A stretch of 64,000 bases of DNA from Pseudomonas sp. ABC1. Its GTDB lineage: Bacteria; Pseudomonadota; Gammaproteobacteria; Pseudomonadales; Pseudomonadaceae. A program made the position numbers and the translations under genes. Shown here piece after piece: positions 1 to 8,139 of this stretch. The stretch lies in assembly GCF_013395055.1 (NCBI RefSeq), contig NZ_CP058349.1, positions 1,302,001 to 1,366,000 on the forward strand, read 5' to 3'. Numbering within the stretch: position 1 is the stretch's first letter; every line of letters begins with the position of its first letter. The notes under the pieces are model-generated. The model ran no database searches, had not been told where the DNA came from, and saw nothing but the letters and a program-made list of their open reading frames with translations.

Positions 1-586
1 GGCTGCATCGTTCCTCCAGCACCAACTCGTCGTTCTCCAGGCTGACTTCCAGCGCGAACAGCCCGGCATGCCCGACCTCAACCTGCAACAGGTGCTGCCG
101 TGGCAGGCCACGGGCCTGCGCCAGCAGCAGGCGCATCACGCCACCGTGGGTGACCAGCAGCAGGTGCTGTCCGGCATACTGCCGCGCCAGCGCCCGGACA
201 CCCTCGATCACCCGCGCCTGGAACGCCAGCAACGGCTCGCCACCTGGCGGTGTGAAGCCATATGGGTCGTCCCAGAAGCGCCCCAGTGCCTCGCTCTGGC
301 CATCCATCAGTTCGGCCGCCGTGCGCCCTTCCCAATCGCCGAAATCCAGTTCGCGCAGATCGGTCGCCAACTCCAGCGGCAAGGCACGCTGGTCGGCCAG
401 GTGCATGGCGAAGTCGGCGCAGCGGCGCAACGGCGAACTGACGACCCGCTGCCAGCCGCCCACACCGGCGACCGTCGTATGCAACTGTGCCCAGCCGGTC
501 TCACTCAAGGCATCGTCGATGCGGCCACGAAAGCCACCGCCTTGCAGGGTTTCGCCATGGCGCAGCAGGTCGAGGCGCAGCGTCAT
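1..586 (-). CDS. cobC: Alpha-ribazole phosphatase CobC (partial, runs off the window)
   Basis: Histidine-phosphatase (phosphoglycerate-mutase-like) enzyme expected to remove the 5' phosphate of alpha-ribazole or adenosylcobalamin phosphate late in nucleotide-loop assembly. The reading frame starts MTLRLDLLRHGET; the RHG motif at residues 9-11 carries the catalytic His. A second motif (LLVTHGGVMR) lies near residue 155. The ATG at 586 overlaps the cobT stop (ATGA), so the two are probably translationally coupled. The frame stays open to base 1, giving 195 visible codons, which is close to full length for the family. cobS normally follows in pseudomonads but lies outside the window. Cytoplasmic. 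Family assignment is firm; the substrate is inferred from context. Confidence 0.9.
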   Translation of the reverse strand, partial: MTLRLDLLRHGETLQGGGFRGRIDDALSETGWAQLHTTVAGVGGWQRVVSSPLRRCADFAMHLADQRALPLELATDLRELDFGDWEGRTAAELMDGQSEALGRFWDDPYGFTPPGGEPLLAFQARVIEGVRALARQYAGQHLLLVTHGGVMRLLLAQARGLPRQHLLQVEVGHAGLFALEVSLENDELVLEERCS

Positions 587-1626
587 GCCGGGCGGTCCGA
601 GACCGCCGCTTCGGCGAAGGTGGCCATTTCCCCGTGCAGGGCACAGGCCTGACGCAGCAGCGGCACGGCCAGGGCGGCACCACTGCCTTCACCGAGGCGT
701 AGGCCAAGGTCGAGCAAGGGCTCGCCTGCCAGTGCCTGCAAGACCGCACGGTGCCCCGGCTCGGCGGAACGGTGGGCGAACAGCAGCCAGTCACGACAGT
801 CCGGATTCAGGCGCACCGCACACAACGCCGCCGCCGTGCAGATGAAGCCGTCCACCAGCGCCGGGATACCGGCCTGGGCGCAGGCCAGGTAAGCACCGCA
901 CAGCGCCGCCACTTCGAAGCCCCCCAGGCGCCGCAGGATGTCCAGAGGTTCGGACACCGCATGCAGCGCCAGCGCTTGCTCGATGACTTCGCGCTTGTGG
1001 CGTACACCCTGGTCGTCCAGCCCGGTGCCGGGACCAACCAGCTCTGCCGGAGAAGCCTCCAGCAGAGCGCAGGCCAACGCCGCGGCCACCGTGGTATTGC
1101 CGATGCCCATTTCCGCGCCGATGAACAATTGCGCTCCAGACTCGATCCCACGCAGCACCGAGTCGCGCCCGGCGGCCAGGGCAGCCTCGCATTGGGCTGG
1201 AGTCATGGCAGCGGTCCTGGCCAGGTTGGCAGTGCCCGCCCCCAGGTTCAGGTGACGCACGCCCTCCAGCGCCAATGACTGCACGGTGCCCAGGTCGATC
1301 ACCTCCAGCGGCGCACCGAGGTGGCGCGCCAGCACGCTGAGGGCCGCGCCGCCGCGCACGAAATTGCGCAGCATCTCGCCGGTCACCGACTGCGGATAGG
1401 CCGACACACCCTCCTCGACCACACCGTGGTCACCGGCGAAGACGCTGATCGCCAGCCGCTCCAGGCTGGGTTTCTCGCGCCCCTGCATGGCCGCCAGTTC
1501 GACCGCCAGCACCTCCAGCCGCCCCAGGGCGCCATACGGCTTGGTCAGTTGTCGCTGGCGCGCCAGCGCCTGTTGCCGCGCCGCATCATCCAGCGCCTTG
1601 CAGGGCTGCTCGTACCAATCACTCAT
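583..1626 (-). CDS. cobT: Nicotinate-nucleotide--dimethylbenzimidazole phosphoribosyltransferase CobT
   Basis: Activates 5,6-dimethylbenzimidazole by transferring phosphoribose from nicotinate mononucleotide, giving alpha-ribazole phosphate. The 347-residue product has the family motif VFAGDHGVVEEGVSAYPQSVT around residues 62-82. It also has the C-terminal GEGSGAA motif with the catalytic Glu at about 313. The reading frame stays open upstream of 1626, but the MSDWYEQP start at 1626 overlaps the cobU stop (ATGA) and gives the normal family length, so I use it. It sits between cobU and cobC in the nucleotide-loop block; the DMB substrate would come from bluB in the same cluster. Confidence 0.95.
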   Translation of the reverse strand: MSDWYEQPCKALDDAARQQALARQRQLTKPYGALGRLEVLAVELAAMQGREKPSLERLAISVFAGDHGVVEEGVSAYPQSVTGEMLRNFVRGGAALSVLARHLGAPLEVIDLGTVQSLALEGVRHLNLGAGTANLARTAAMTPAQCEAALAAGRDSVLRGIESGAQLFIGAEMGIGNTTVAAALACALLEASPAELVGPGTGLDDQGVRHKREVIEQALALHAVSEPLDILRRLGGFEVAALCGAYLACAQAGIPALVDGFICTAAALCAVRLNPDCRDWLLFAHRSAEPGHRAVLQALAGEPLLDLGLRLGEGSGAALAVPLLRQACALHGEMATFAEAAVSDRPA

Positions 1627-2144
1627 AACGCATCCCCCTTGAGAACCAATGGCAAGCCGGCGACCGTGAGCACCACACGTTGCGCGCGCTCGGCCAACGC
1701 CTGATGCAGCCAACCGGCCTCGTCCACATAGCGGCGGGTCAACTCGCCCAGCGGCACGACACCCATGCCGGTTTCATTGCTGACCAGCAGGATACGCCCC
1801 GGCGCCGACGCCAACCCGTGCAGCAGCGCCTCGCGCTCTTCTGCGAGGCGAGCGGGGTCGTCCAGCATCAGCAGGTTGGTCAGCCACAGCGTCAGGCAAT
1901 CGACCAGCAGACAGCGCCCTTCGTCGGCCTCGCGGGCCAGTACCTGCGCCAACTGCACAGGCTCTTCGACTAGCCCCCAGTGCGCTGGGCGGCGGGCACG
2001 GTGATGGGCGATGCGCGCATCCATTTCGCCATCCAGCGCCTGGCTGGTGGCGACATAGACCACGTCCAGGCCGCTCTCGTCCGCCAGCCGCTCGGCCAAC
2101 CGGCTCTTGCCGGAACGGGCGCCGCCGAGAATCAGTTCGATCAT
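1623..2144 (-). CDS. cobU: Bifunctional adenosylcobinamide kinase / guanylyltransferase CobU (CobP)
   Basis: Phosphorylates adenosylcobinamide and then transfers GMP to it, making the GDP-cobinamide used by CobS. The 173-residue protein opens with MIELILGGARSGKS, a P-loop at residues 7-14. It carries an AHHRARRP segment at about 46-53 whose His is the expected guanylylated residue. DCLTLWLTNLL near residue 82 is typical of the family. The start overlaps the cobQ stop (ATGA) and the stop overlaps the cobT start, indicating tight operon coupling. Named cobP in Pseudomonas denitrificans nomenclature. Confidence 0.95.
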   Translation of the reverse strand: MIELILGGARSGKSRLAERLADESGLDVVYVATSQALDGEMDARIAHHRARRPAHWGLVEEPVQLAQVLAREADEGRCLLVDCLTLWLTNLLMLDDPARLAEEREALLHGLASAPGRILLVSNETGMGVVPLGELTRRYVDEAGWLHQALAERAQRVVLTVAGLPLVLKGDAL

Positions 2145-3598
2145 GAGCTCAATCCACAGAGTTGACGGAGCCGGGCCGTGTCCAGGTGCTGTTCGACCTG
2201 GTCGGCCAGGCGTTCGATATCGCGCTCGCGCAGTGCCTGGTAATCCACCTTCCGCACCTGCGCCAGCCCGGCCCAGCGCAGCAACGCCGCGCAGGCTTCG
2301 GGATGTTCGAACAGGCCGTGCAGGTAGGTGCCGAGAACCTGCCCATCGGCACTGATGGCACCATCGCTGCGGCCATCGTCCAGGCGTACCGCGGCATGCG
2401 CCAGGGCCGGCCCGGTGCTGACACCGGCATGGATTTCATAGCCGCTGACCTCGGCATCCTCCAGGCACAGGCGCCCACGCACGTTGCGCAGTTGCTTGTG
2501 CGCCTCCAGTCGGGTGGAGAACGCCAGCAGGCCCAGGCCAGGGCTTTGCCCTGCCGGCCCTTCCAGCCCGAGCGGGTCTTGCAGGCACTCGCCAAGCATC
2601 TGCAAACCGCCACAGATGCCCAGCAGACGTCCGCCATAGCGCAGGTGACGCTGGATGGCCGCTTCCCAACCCTGCTGCCGCAGCCAGTCGAGGTCGGCGC
2701 GCACGCTCTTGGAACCCGGCAGGATGATCAGGTCCGCCGCTGGCAGCGGCTCGCCAGCGGCAACGAAACGCAGGTCGACCTGCGGATGCAGGCGCAGCGG
2801 ATCGAGGTCGGTGTGGTTGCTGATGCGCGGCAGCACCGGTACCACCACCCGCAGGCAGTCATCGGCCTTGGCCGATTGCCGCAGGTCGATGGCGTCCTCC
2901 GCTTCCAGGTGGAAATCCTTCAGGTAGGGCAGCACGCCCAGCACCGGTTTGCCGGTGCGCTGTTCGAGCCAGTCCAGCCCCGGCTGCAGCAGGGCGATAT
3001 CACCACGAAAACGATTGATAACGAAGCCCTGTACCCGCTCGCGCTCACTGGGCGACAGCAGTTCCAGGGTGCCGACCAGATGAGCGAACACCCCGCCCCG
3101 GTCGATGTCGGCGATCAGGATCACCGGGCAGTCCACCGCCTCGGCAAAGCCCATGTTGGCGATATCGTTGGCGCGCAGGTTGATTTCCGCCGGCGAGCCG
3201 GCGCCCTCGACCATGACCACCGCGTAGGCCTCGGTCAGCCGCTGGTGTGACGCCAGCACCGCCTGGCGCGCCTGCGGCTTGTAGTCGTGGTAGGTGGTGG
3301 CGTTCATATTGCCGATGGCGCGGCCATGGATGATGACCTGGGCGCCAGTGTCGCTGTTGGGCTTGAGCAGCACCGGATTCATGTCGGTATGCGCCGGCAG
3401 GCCACAGGCCTGGGCCTGTACCGCCTGGGCACGCCCGATCTCGCCGCCGTCGACCGTCACCGCGCTGTTGAGCGCCATGTTCTGTGGCTTGAAGGGCGCT
3501 ACCTCGACGCCCTGGCGACGCAGCCAGCGGCAGAGGGCAGTGACCAGGGTGCTCTTGCCGGCATCGGAGGTGGTGCCCTGCACCATCAGGGTGGTCAT
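2141..3598 (-). CDS. cobQ: Cobyric acid synthase CobQ (glutamine-hydrolysing)
   Basis: Amidates four side chains of adenosylcobyrinic acid a,c-diamide using glutamine and ATP. The 485-residue product begins MTTLMVQGTTSDAGKST with the dethiobiotin-synthetase-type nucleotide-binding loop. It has a C-terminal type 1 glutamine amidotransferase domain with the nucleophile in LLGICGGLQMLGE and a late His in the YLHGLFEH segment. A longer open frame runs upstream to 3778, but ATG 3598 overlaps the stop of the preceding gene (ATGA) and matches the family start. Cytoplasmic, part of the coupled cob operon. Confidence 0.95.
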   Translation of the reverse strand: MTTLMVQGTTSDAGKSTLVTALCRWLRRQGVEVAPFKPQNMALNSAVTVDGGEIGRAQAVQAQACGLPAHTDMNPVLLKPNSDTGAQVIIHGRAIGNMNATTYHDYKPQARQAVLASHQRLTEAYAVVMVEGAGSPAEINLRANDIANMGFAEAVDCPVILIADIDRGGVFAHLVGTLELLSPSERERVQGFVINRFRGDIALLQPGLDWLEQRTGKPVLGVLPYLKDFHLEAEDAIDLRQSAKADDCLRVVVPVLPRISNHTDLDPLRLHPQVDLRFVAAGEPLPAADLIILPGSKSVRADLDWLRQQGWEAAIQRHLRYGGRLLGICGGLQMLGECLQDPLGLEGPAGQSPGLGLLAFSTRLEAHKQLRNVRGRLCLEDAEVSGYEIHAGVSTGPALAHAAVRLDDGRSDGAISADGQVLGTYLHGLFEHPEACAALLRWAGLAQVRKVDYQALRERDIERLADQVEQHLDTARLRQLCGLSS

Positions 3599-4584
3599 GC
3601 CGCACGCTCCCGCTCGGCCAGTACCCGCTCCAGGCGCTGCCAGCCGTCTTCGTTCGCCGGCAGGCCGAAGCGCAAGCTGGAGGTATGGACGAACAACCGC
3701 ACCAGGATGGCGCGGCCGGCCAGGTATTCGTAGAGGCCCTCGGCCTCCTCGCTCACCACCCACTGGAACAGTGCACAACCACCGGCCGGCCGTAGCCCAT
3801 TGCGCTCCAGCAGGGCCGCCAGGCGTTCGCCGGCGTGCAGCAGGTATTCACGCTGCCGCGCCTGTCCGGCCTGGTCGGCCAGCATCGCACTGGCCAGCCA
3901 GCGGGTCGGCCCACTGACGGTCCACGGCCCCAGCGATTCCGCCAGGACCGACAGCAAACGCGTGCTTGCCAGCACGAAGCCCAGGCGCGCCCCGGCCAGG
4001 CCGAAGAACTTGCCGAACGAACGCAGCACGATCAGCCCCGGTCGCTGGCTGTAGGCCGCCAGGCTGGCCTCTGGGGTGCAGTCGACGAAGGCCTCGTCCA
4101 CCACCAGCCAGCCGCCCCGCTCGGCCAGGCGCGCATGCAAGTCCAGCAACTGCTCGACCGGCAAGCGCCGGCCGGTCGGGTTGTTGGGGTTGACCACCAC
4201 CAGCACGTCCAACCCTTCCAGGGCGCGGTGCACACTGCCCTCGCTGATCTCCAGCACCCGATGCCCTTCGCGGCGCCAGGCCTCGGCGTGCTCGGCATAA
4301 CAGGGCGACAGCACCCCGACCCGGGCATCGCGACGCAAGCGTGGCAGGGCCTGGATCGCCATCTGCGAACCGGCCACCGGCAGCACCGCGTCGGCGCCGT
4401 AGTAACGGCAGGCCAGCGTCTCCAGTTCATCATCCGGCTCAGGCAGGCGGCTCCAGGCGTCATCGGGCAAGGCTGGCAGCGGCAGGTGTCGGGGCGCAAT
4501 GCCCGTCGACAGGTCCAGCCAGTCCTCCAGGGCAATGCCATAGCGCTGGGCGGCAGCGCGCAGGCGCCCTCCATGTTCAAGCAT
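3595..4584 (-). CDS. cobC: Threonine-phosphate decarboxylase (CobC/CobD family)
   Basis: PLP enzyme of fold type I expected to make (R)-1-amino-2-propanol O-2-phosphate, the linker that CbiB attaches. The 329-residue protein starts MLEHGGRLRAAA and shows a LDLSTGIAP motif near residue 28. It has NPNNPTGR around 155 and the PLP-lysine motif SFGKFFGLAGAR around 215. The start at 4584 overlaps the end of cbiB by 8 bp; the open frame extends further upstream but is noncoding there. Called cobC in P. aeruginosa and cobD in Salmonella. It should not be confused with the phosphatase CobC at the end of this operon. Confidence 0.9.
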   Translation of the reverse strand: MLEHGGRLRAAAQRYGIALEDWLDLSTGIAPRHLPLPALPDDAWSRLPEPDDELETLACRYYGADAVLPVAGSQMAIQALPRLRRDARVGVLSPCYAEHAEAWRREGHRVLEISEGSVHRALEGLDVLVVVNPNNPTGRRLPVEQLLDLHARLAERGGWLVVDEAFVDCTPEASLAAYSQRPGLIVLRSFGKFFGLAGARLGFVLASTRLLSVLAESLGPWTVSGPTRWLASAMLADQAGQARQREYLLHAGERLAALLERNGLRPAGGCALFQWVVSEEAEGLYEYLAGRAILVRLFVHTSSLRFGLPANEDGWQRLERVLAERERAA

Positions 4585-5485
4585 AGATCCAGCCTCCCAG
4601 CAGCACGACCAGCAGCCACAACCCCAAAGCCGCCCAGACCAGATCCAGCGCCCGCTCGATATCCCGCGCCTGTGGCGGTGGCCCTTCGCCCAGCGCCGGG
4701 CGCTGATGCGCCTGGCCGTGGTAAATCGCCGAACCACCCAGCCCAACCGACAGCGCGCCAGCACCGCTGGCCATGACCGGCCCGGCATTCGGGCTGTCCC
4801 ATTGCGGCGCCTGCTGGCGCCAGCAGCGCAGTGCCAGCCGGGTATTGCCGAGCAGCGCATAACTGAGGGCGACCAGGCGTGCCGGCAGGTAGTTGAGCAG
4901 GTCGTCGATACGCGCCGCCGCCCAGCCAAAGCGCTCGAAACGCGCGTTGCGATAGCCCCACATGGCATCCAGGGTATTGCTCAGGCGATAGAGCACGACA
5001 CCCGGCGCCCCCGCCACGATGAACCAGAACAGCGCGGCGAAGACCGCATCGCTACCATTCTCCAGCACGGTTTCCGTGGCGGCGCGGGCCACGCCCTGCT
5101 CGTCCAGCTCACGGGTATCGCGACTGACCACTCGCCCGACGCACCAGCGCGCCTGCGCCAGATCGCCCTGGCGCAGGGCGGCGATCACCGGCAACAGGTG
5201 TTCGCTCAGGCTGCGCAACCCCAGGGCCAGGTACAGCGCCAGCACCTCGACCAGCCAGCCGACGCCCGGCAGGCTCGCCAGCAGCCAGGCCAGCAGCGTC
5301 AGCGGCAACACCGCCAGGCACCAGGCCGTGACGCCATGGCTGCGCCAACCGCGTCCGGCCACATTGAAATGACGTTCCAGTGCATCGGCCCAGCGTCCGA
5401 ACAGCACCAGCGGGTGCATGCGCCGGGGCTCGCCCAGCACGATGTCCAGCGCGACGCCGGCTACACAGGTCAGCGCCAGGCTCAT
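4577..5485 (-). CDS. cobD: Adenosylcobinamide-phosphate synthase CbiB (CobD)
   Basis: Integral inner-membrane enzyme joining the aminopropanol linker to adenosylcobyric acid. The 302-residue product begins MSLALTCVAGVALDIVLGEP with the conserved GEPRRMHPL motif near residue 18. It has several hydrophobic segments (about 53-90, 155-175, 200-220, 283-302) and an ENGSDAVFAALFW motif near 156. The start at 5485 overlaps the bluB stop (ATGA). Pseudomonas literature calls this gene cobD; enteric literature calls it cbiB. Confidence 0.93.
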   Translation of the reverse strand: MSLALTCVAGVALDIVLGEPRRMHPLVLFGRWADALERHFNVAGRGWRSHGVTAWCLAVLPLTLLAWLLASLPGVGWLVEVLALYLALGLRSLSEHLLPVIAALRQGDLAQARWCVGRVVSRDTRELDEQGVARAATETVLENGSDAVFAALFWFIVAGAPGVVLYRLSNTLDAMWGYRNARFERFGWAAARIDDLLNYLPARLVALSYALLGNTRLALRCWRQQAPQWDSPNAGPVMASGAGALSVGLGGSAIYHGQAHQRPALGEGPPPQARDIERALDLVWAALGLWLLVVLLGGWIYA

Positions 5486-6141
5486 TCCTCGCCCCCCGCC
5501 GTGCCCCAGCCATCCTCGGACAGCAGCTCCGCCAATGGTCGTGGCTGACGCCAGCCCTCCAGCGCCAGCATCGGTGCCGGGTAGAACGCGTCCACCGGCC
5601 CGAGGCAGATGATCGCCACCGGCTTGGCACCGGCGGGCACCTGCAACAGGTCGGCCAGTGCCTGCGGCTCGAACAGCGACACCCAGCCCAGGCCCAGCCC
5701 CTCGGCCCGTGCCGCCAGCCAGAGGTTCTGGATCGCACAGGAGAGCGAGGCCAGGTCCATCTCCGGCAGGGTCCGGCGCCCGAACACATGCGCTTCGCGG
5801 CCATCCATCAGGCAAGCCACCAGCAGTTCGGCACAGTCGCGGATACCTTCGACCTTGAGTTGCATGAACTCATCGGAGCGCTCCCCCAGCGCCTCGGCGG
5901 TCGCCTGCCGCTCCTGCTCCACCAACTCATGGATGGCCAGGCGCAGTTCGGGGCGACGGATGCGAATGAACCGCCAGGGCTGCATCAGACCGACACTCGG
6001 CGCCTGGTGCGCAGCCTCCAGCAGCCGCGCCAGCAGCTCGGGAGCGACCTCGCCTCCGGAGAAATGGCGCATGTCGCGTCGCTCGGCGATGGCCCGGTAG
6101 ACACCGGCACGTTGTTCTTCGGGGAATGCGTACTGGGTCAT
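5482..6141 (-). CDS. bluB: 5,6-dimethylbenzimidazole synthase BluB
   Basis: Flavin-destructase of the nitroreductase fold that fragments FMNH2 with oxygen to give the lower ligand dimethylbenzimidazole. The 219-residue sequence has the N-terminal ERRDMRHFSGGEV motif at about 20-32, APSVGLMQPWRF near 47-58, and GLGLGWVSLFEP in the C-terminal half. These separate BluB from generic nitroreductases. It is linked by ATGA overlaps to cobB upstream and cobD downstream. Its presence means the organism should make its own DMB aerobically. Confidence 0.93.
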   Translation of the reverse strand: MTQYAFPEEQRAGVYRAIAERRDMRHFSGGEVAPELLARLLEAAHQAPSVGLMQPWRFIRIRRPELRLAIHELVEQERQATAEALGERSDEFMQLKVEGIRDCAELLVACLMDGREAHVFGRRTLPEMDLASLSCAIQNLWLAARAEGLGLGWVSLFEPQALADLLQVPAGAKPVAIICLGPVDAFYPAPMLALEGWRQPRPLAELLSEDGWGTAGGEE

Positions 6142-7448
6142 GGACGCAACAACTCCGCGGCCGCCACCGGGTTGGACGGCAGGTAGAAATGGATGTAGGA
6201 GGCTGTCAGGCGCCCAAGGCGATAGACCGGCTCACAGGTGCCGCGCCCGTTCGGGCACTCGCCCCGGGCCAGAGGCTCCAGGGGGCTGTTCAACGCGGAA
6301 TGATGGAAGGTATGCCCGCGCAGCTGCCCTTCGGGCAAGTCCACGGATTGCAGGGCCAGCGCCGCCAGGCGCTTCTGCATACGCGCCTCGCCCGGCAGCA
6401 GGCCGAGTAATGAACGCCGCTCGCCATCCAGGTCGACCAGACCGTCGAGCAGGTAAAGCATGCCACCGCATTCGGCCAGAATGGGCTTGCCCGCCTGATG
6501 GTGCGCCTGGATCGCTTCGGCCATACCCCGGTTCTCGTGCAGGCGTTGCAGCGACAGTTCCGGGTAACCGCCAGGCAGGTACAGGCTGTCGATTTCCGGC
6601 AGCCCGTCGTCGGCCAGCGGCGAGAAAAACACCAGCTCAGCCCCCAGCTCGCGCAGCAGGTCGAGATTGGCCTGGTAGATGAAGGCAAAACAGAGGTCAC
6701 GCGCCACGCCGATACGCACACCAGCCAATGGCGTACCACAGCGATCCGGCTCGCTGCGGACGAACTCGACGCTCGGCGGCAGAGGCAACTCGGCGCTTTC
6801 GCCCAAGGCCTGGGCCGCACGTTCGAGGCGCACATCCAGATCGCCCAGTTCGGCGGCCTGCAACAGCCCCAGGTGGCGAGATGGCAATTCGATCCCCTGC
6901 TCCCGCGACAGGGCGCCATACCAGTGGATGTTCTCCGGCAGGCTGTCGCGCAGCAGACGCGCATGCCCGGCGCTGCCGACCCGATTGGCCAACACCCCGG
7001 AGAAAGGCAATCCGGGCTGGAAAGTCGCCAGCCCATGGGCCATGGCTGCGAAGGTCTGCGCCATGCCGGACGCATCGATCACCGCCATCACGGCAATGCC
7101 GAAGCAACGCGCCAGGTCGGCAGCGCAGGGCTTGCCGTCGAACAACCCCATGACGCCTTCCACCAGGATCAGATCGGCCTCTTGTGCAGCCTGCCAGAGC
7201 AGTTGCCGGCAGCCCTCCTCGCCGACCATCCACAAGTCCAACTGGTACACCGGCTGGCCGCTGGCGTGGGCGAGAATCGTCGGATCGAGGAAGTCGGGGC
7301 CGCACTTGAACACGCGCACCCGCAACCCGCTGTTGCGGTAGGCGCGGGCCAGGGCCGCGGTCACGGTGGTCTTGCCCTGCCCCGAAGAGGGCGCGGCGAT
7401 CAACAGCGCCGGACAGCCGGCGCGTTCAGGAATGGCCGGTGAAGTCAC
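6138..7448 (-). CDS. cobB: Cobyrinic acid a,c-diamide synthase CobB (CbiA family)
   Basis: Glutamine-dependent amidation of the a and c acetate side chains of the corrin ring. The 436-residue product has an N-terminal P-loop domain (PSSGQGKTTVTAAL at about 20-33) and KCGPDFLDP. It has a C-terminal glutamine amidotransferase domain with the nucleophile in KPILAECGGMLYLLDG. The start is a GTG at 7448 overlapping the stop of the upstream membrane-protein gene (GTGA). The longer open frame reaching 7802 lies inside that gene and is rejected. In related pseudomonads cobO is the immediate upstream neighbour; here it is absent. Confidence 0.93.
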   Translation of the reverse strand: MTSPAIPERAGCPALLIAAPSSGQGKTTVTAALARAYRNSGLRVRVFKCGPDFLDPTILAHASGQPVYQLDLWMVGEEGCRQLLWQAAQEADLILVEGVMGLFDGKPCAADLARCFGIAVMAVIDASGMAQTFAAMAHGLATFQPGLPFSGVLANRVGSAGHARLLRDSLPENIHWYGALSREQGIELPSRHLGLLQAAELGDLDVRLERAAQALGESAELPLPPSVEFVRSEPDRCGTPLAGVRIGVARDLCFAFIYQANLDLLRELGAELVFFSPLADDGLPEIDSLYLPGGYPELSLQRLHENRGMAEAIQAHHQAGKPILAECGGMLYLLDGLVDLDGERRSLLGLLPGEARMQKRLAALALQSVDLPEGQLRGHTFHHSALNSPLEPLARGECPNGRGTCEPVYRLGRLTASYIHFYLPSNPVAAAELLRP

Positions 7449-8035
7449 GGAAGCGTCGTGGCCCGCTGCTGCGTACGCATGAAGGCGGCGACGCCGATGT
7501 GCATGATCGCGACGAGCGCCACGTACAGGGCCAGGTTGGACAGGTAGCGCGGGTAGTAGATGCCCATGCGCTCGATGAAACCGGCCAGGGTCGGCTCGTC
7601 GTAGCGGCCGGAGAAGAAGTAGAAGCCACCACTGGAAATCAGGTGCGCGACGAAAGCCGCCACCACCAGCGTGCCGGCCAGTGCCAACGCCAGCAACGCC
7701 GGGCTGCGCCAGGACGGCCGGGCACGTGCGGCGAACAGCCGGCCAGCGAACCACAGGCAGCCATAGGCGAGCAGGAGCATCCAGTACACCGGCGACAGGC
7801 ACCAGTCACTGATAGTCCCCGTGGCCAGCGAGACGAAGTCGAGCAAGGTCGCTTCGGCGAAGAACAGTACGAAGGCCCAGCGCGGGCGCAGGTACACCCC
7901 GGCCAGGAAGAAGATCGCCCAGGAAGCGCTGGGCAGGTTGTCCACGCTGGCGAAATGCTGCCCACGGGTGATGGCCATCAGCACCACCAGCCCAAGGCCG
8001 ACCAGAACCTGCGAACGCGCAGAAAGACTATGCAT
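7445..8035 (-). CDS. btuM: Probable solitary ECF-type cobalamin transporter BtuM
   Basis: The 196-residue, six-helix membrane protein has hydrophobic segments at about 9-22, 37-50, 52-70, 81-101, 111-135 and 165-187. It carries the segment SDWCLSPVYWMLL with its first Cys at residue 79. The BtuM family is about 200 residues with six helices; a conserved Cys near position 80 binds cobalt and takes part in decyanation. Length, topology, Cys position and the setting between btuB and cobB under a B12 riboswitch all agree. The identification is from remembered family features, not a search. The ATG at 8035 follows a strong GAGGGGGAG ribosome site; the stop overlaps the cobB GTG. It could otherwise be an uncharacterised membrane protein. 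Confidence 0.72.
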   Translation of the reverse strand: MHSLSARSQVLVGLGLVVLMAITRGQHFASVDNLPSASWAIFFLAGVYLRPRWAFVLFFAEATLLDFVSLATGTISDWCLSPVYWMLLLAYGCLWFAGRLFAARARPSWRSPALLALALAGTLVVAAFVAHLISSGGFYFFSGRYDEPTLAGFIERMGIYYPRYLSNLALYVALVAIMHIGVAAFMRTQQRATTLP

Positions 8036-8139
8036 GGGCTCTCCCCCTCACTGTGCCGCTACCAGAAAGCGGCCCTGAATATGTTCTGACCCGCCATCGG
8101 CGACGTCATGTTCATCGTTCCTTCGCCCGACATCCAGCA

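Noticed and set aside
2141..3778. N-terminally extended CobQ and, similarly, long upstream extensions for cobT (to 1713), the threonine-phosphate decarboxylase (to 4968) and cobD (to 5815)
   Set aside because: In each case the extension lies inside the preceding gene, lacks family similarity, and a downstream ATG overlaps the previous stop.
6138..7802. N-terminally extended CobB of 554 residues
   Set aside because: The extension is the out-of-frame shadow of the btuM coding sequence; the GTG at 7448 restores family length and creates a normal GTGA overlap.
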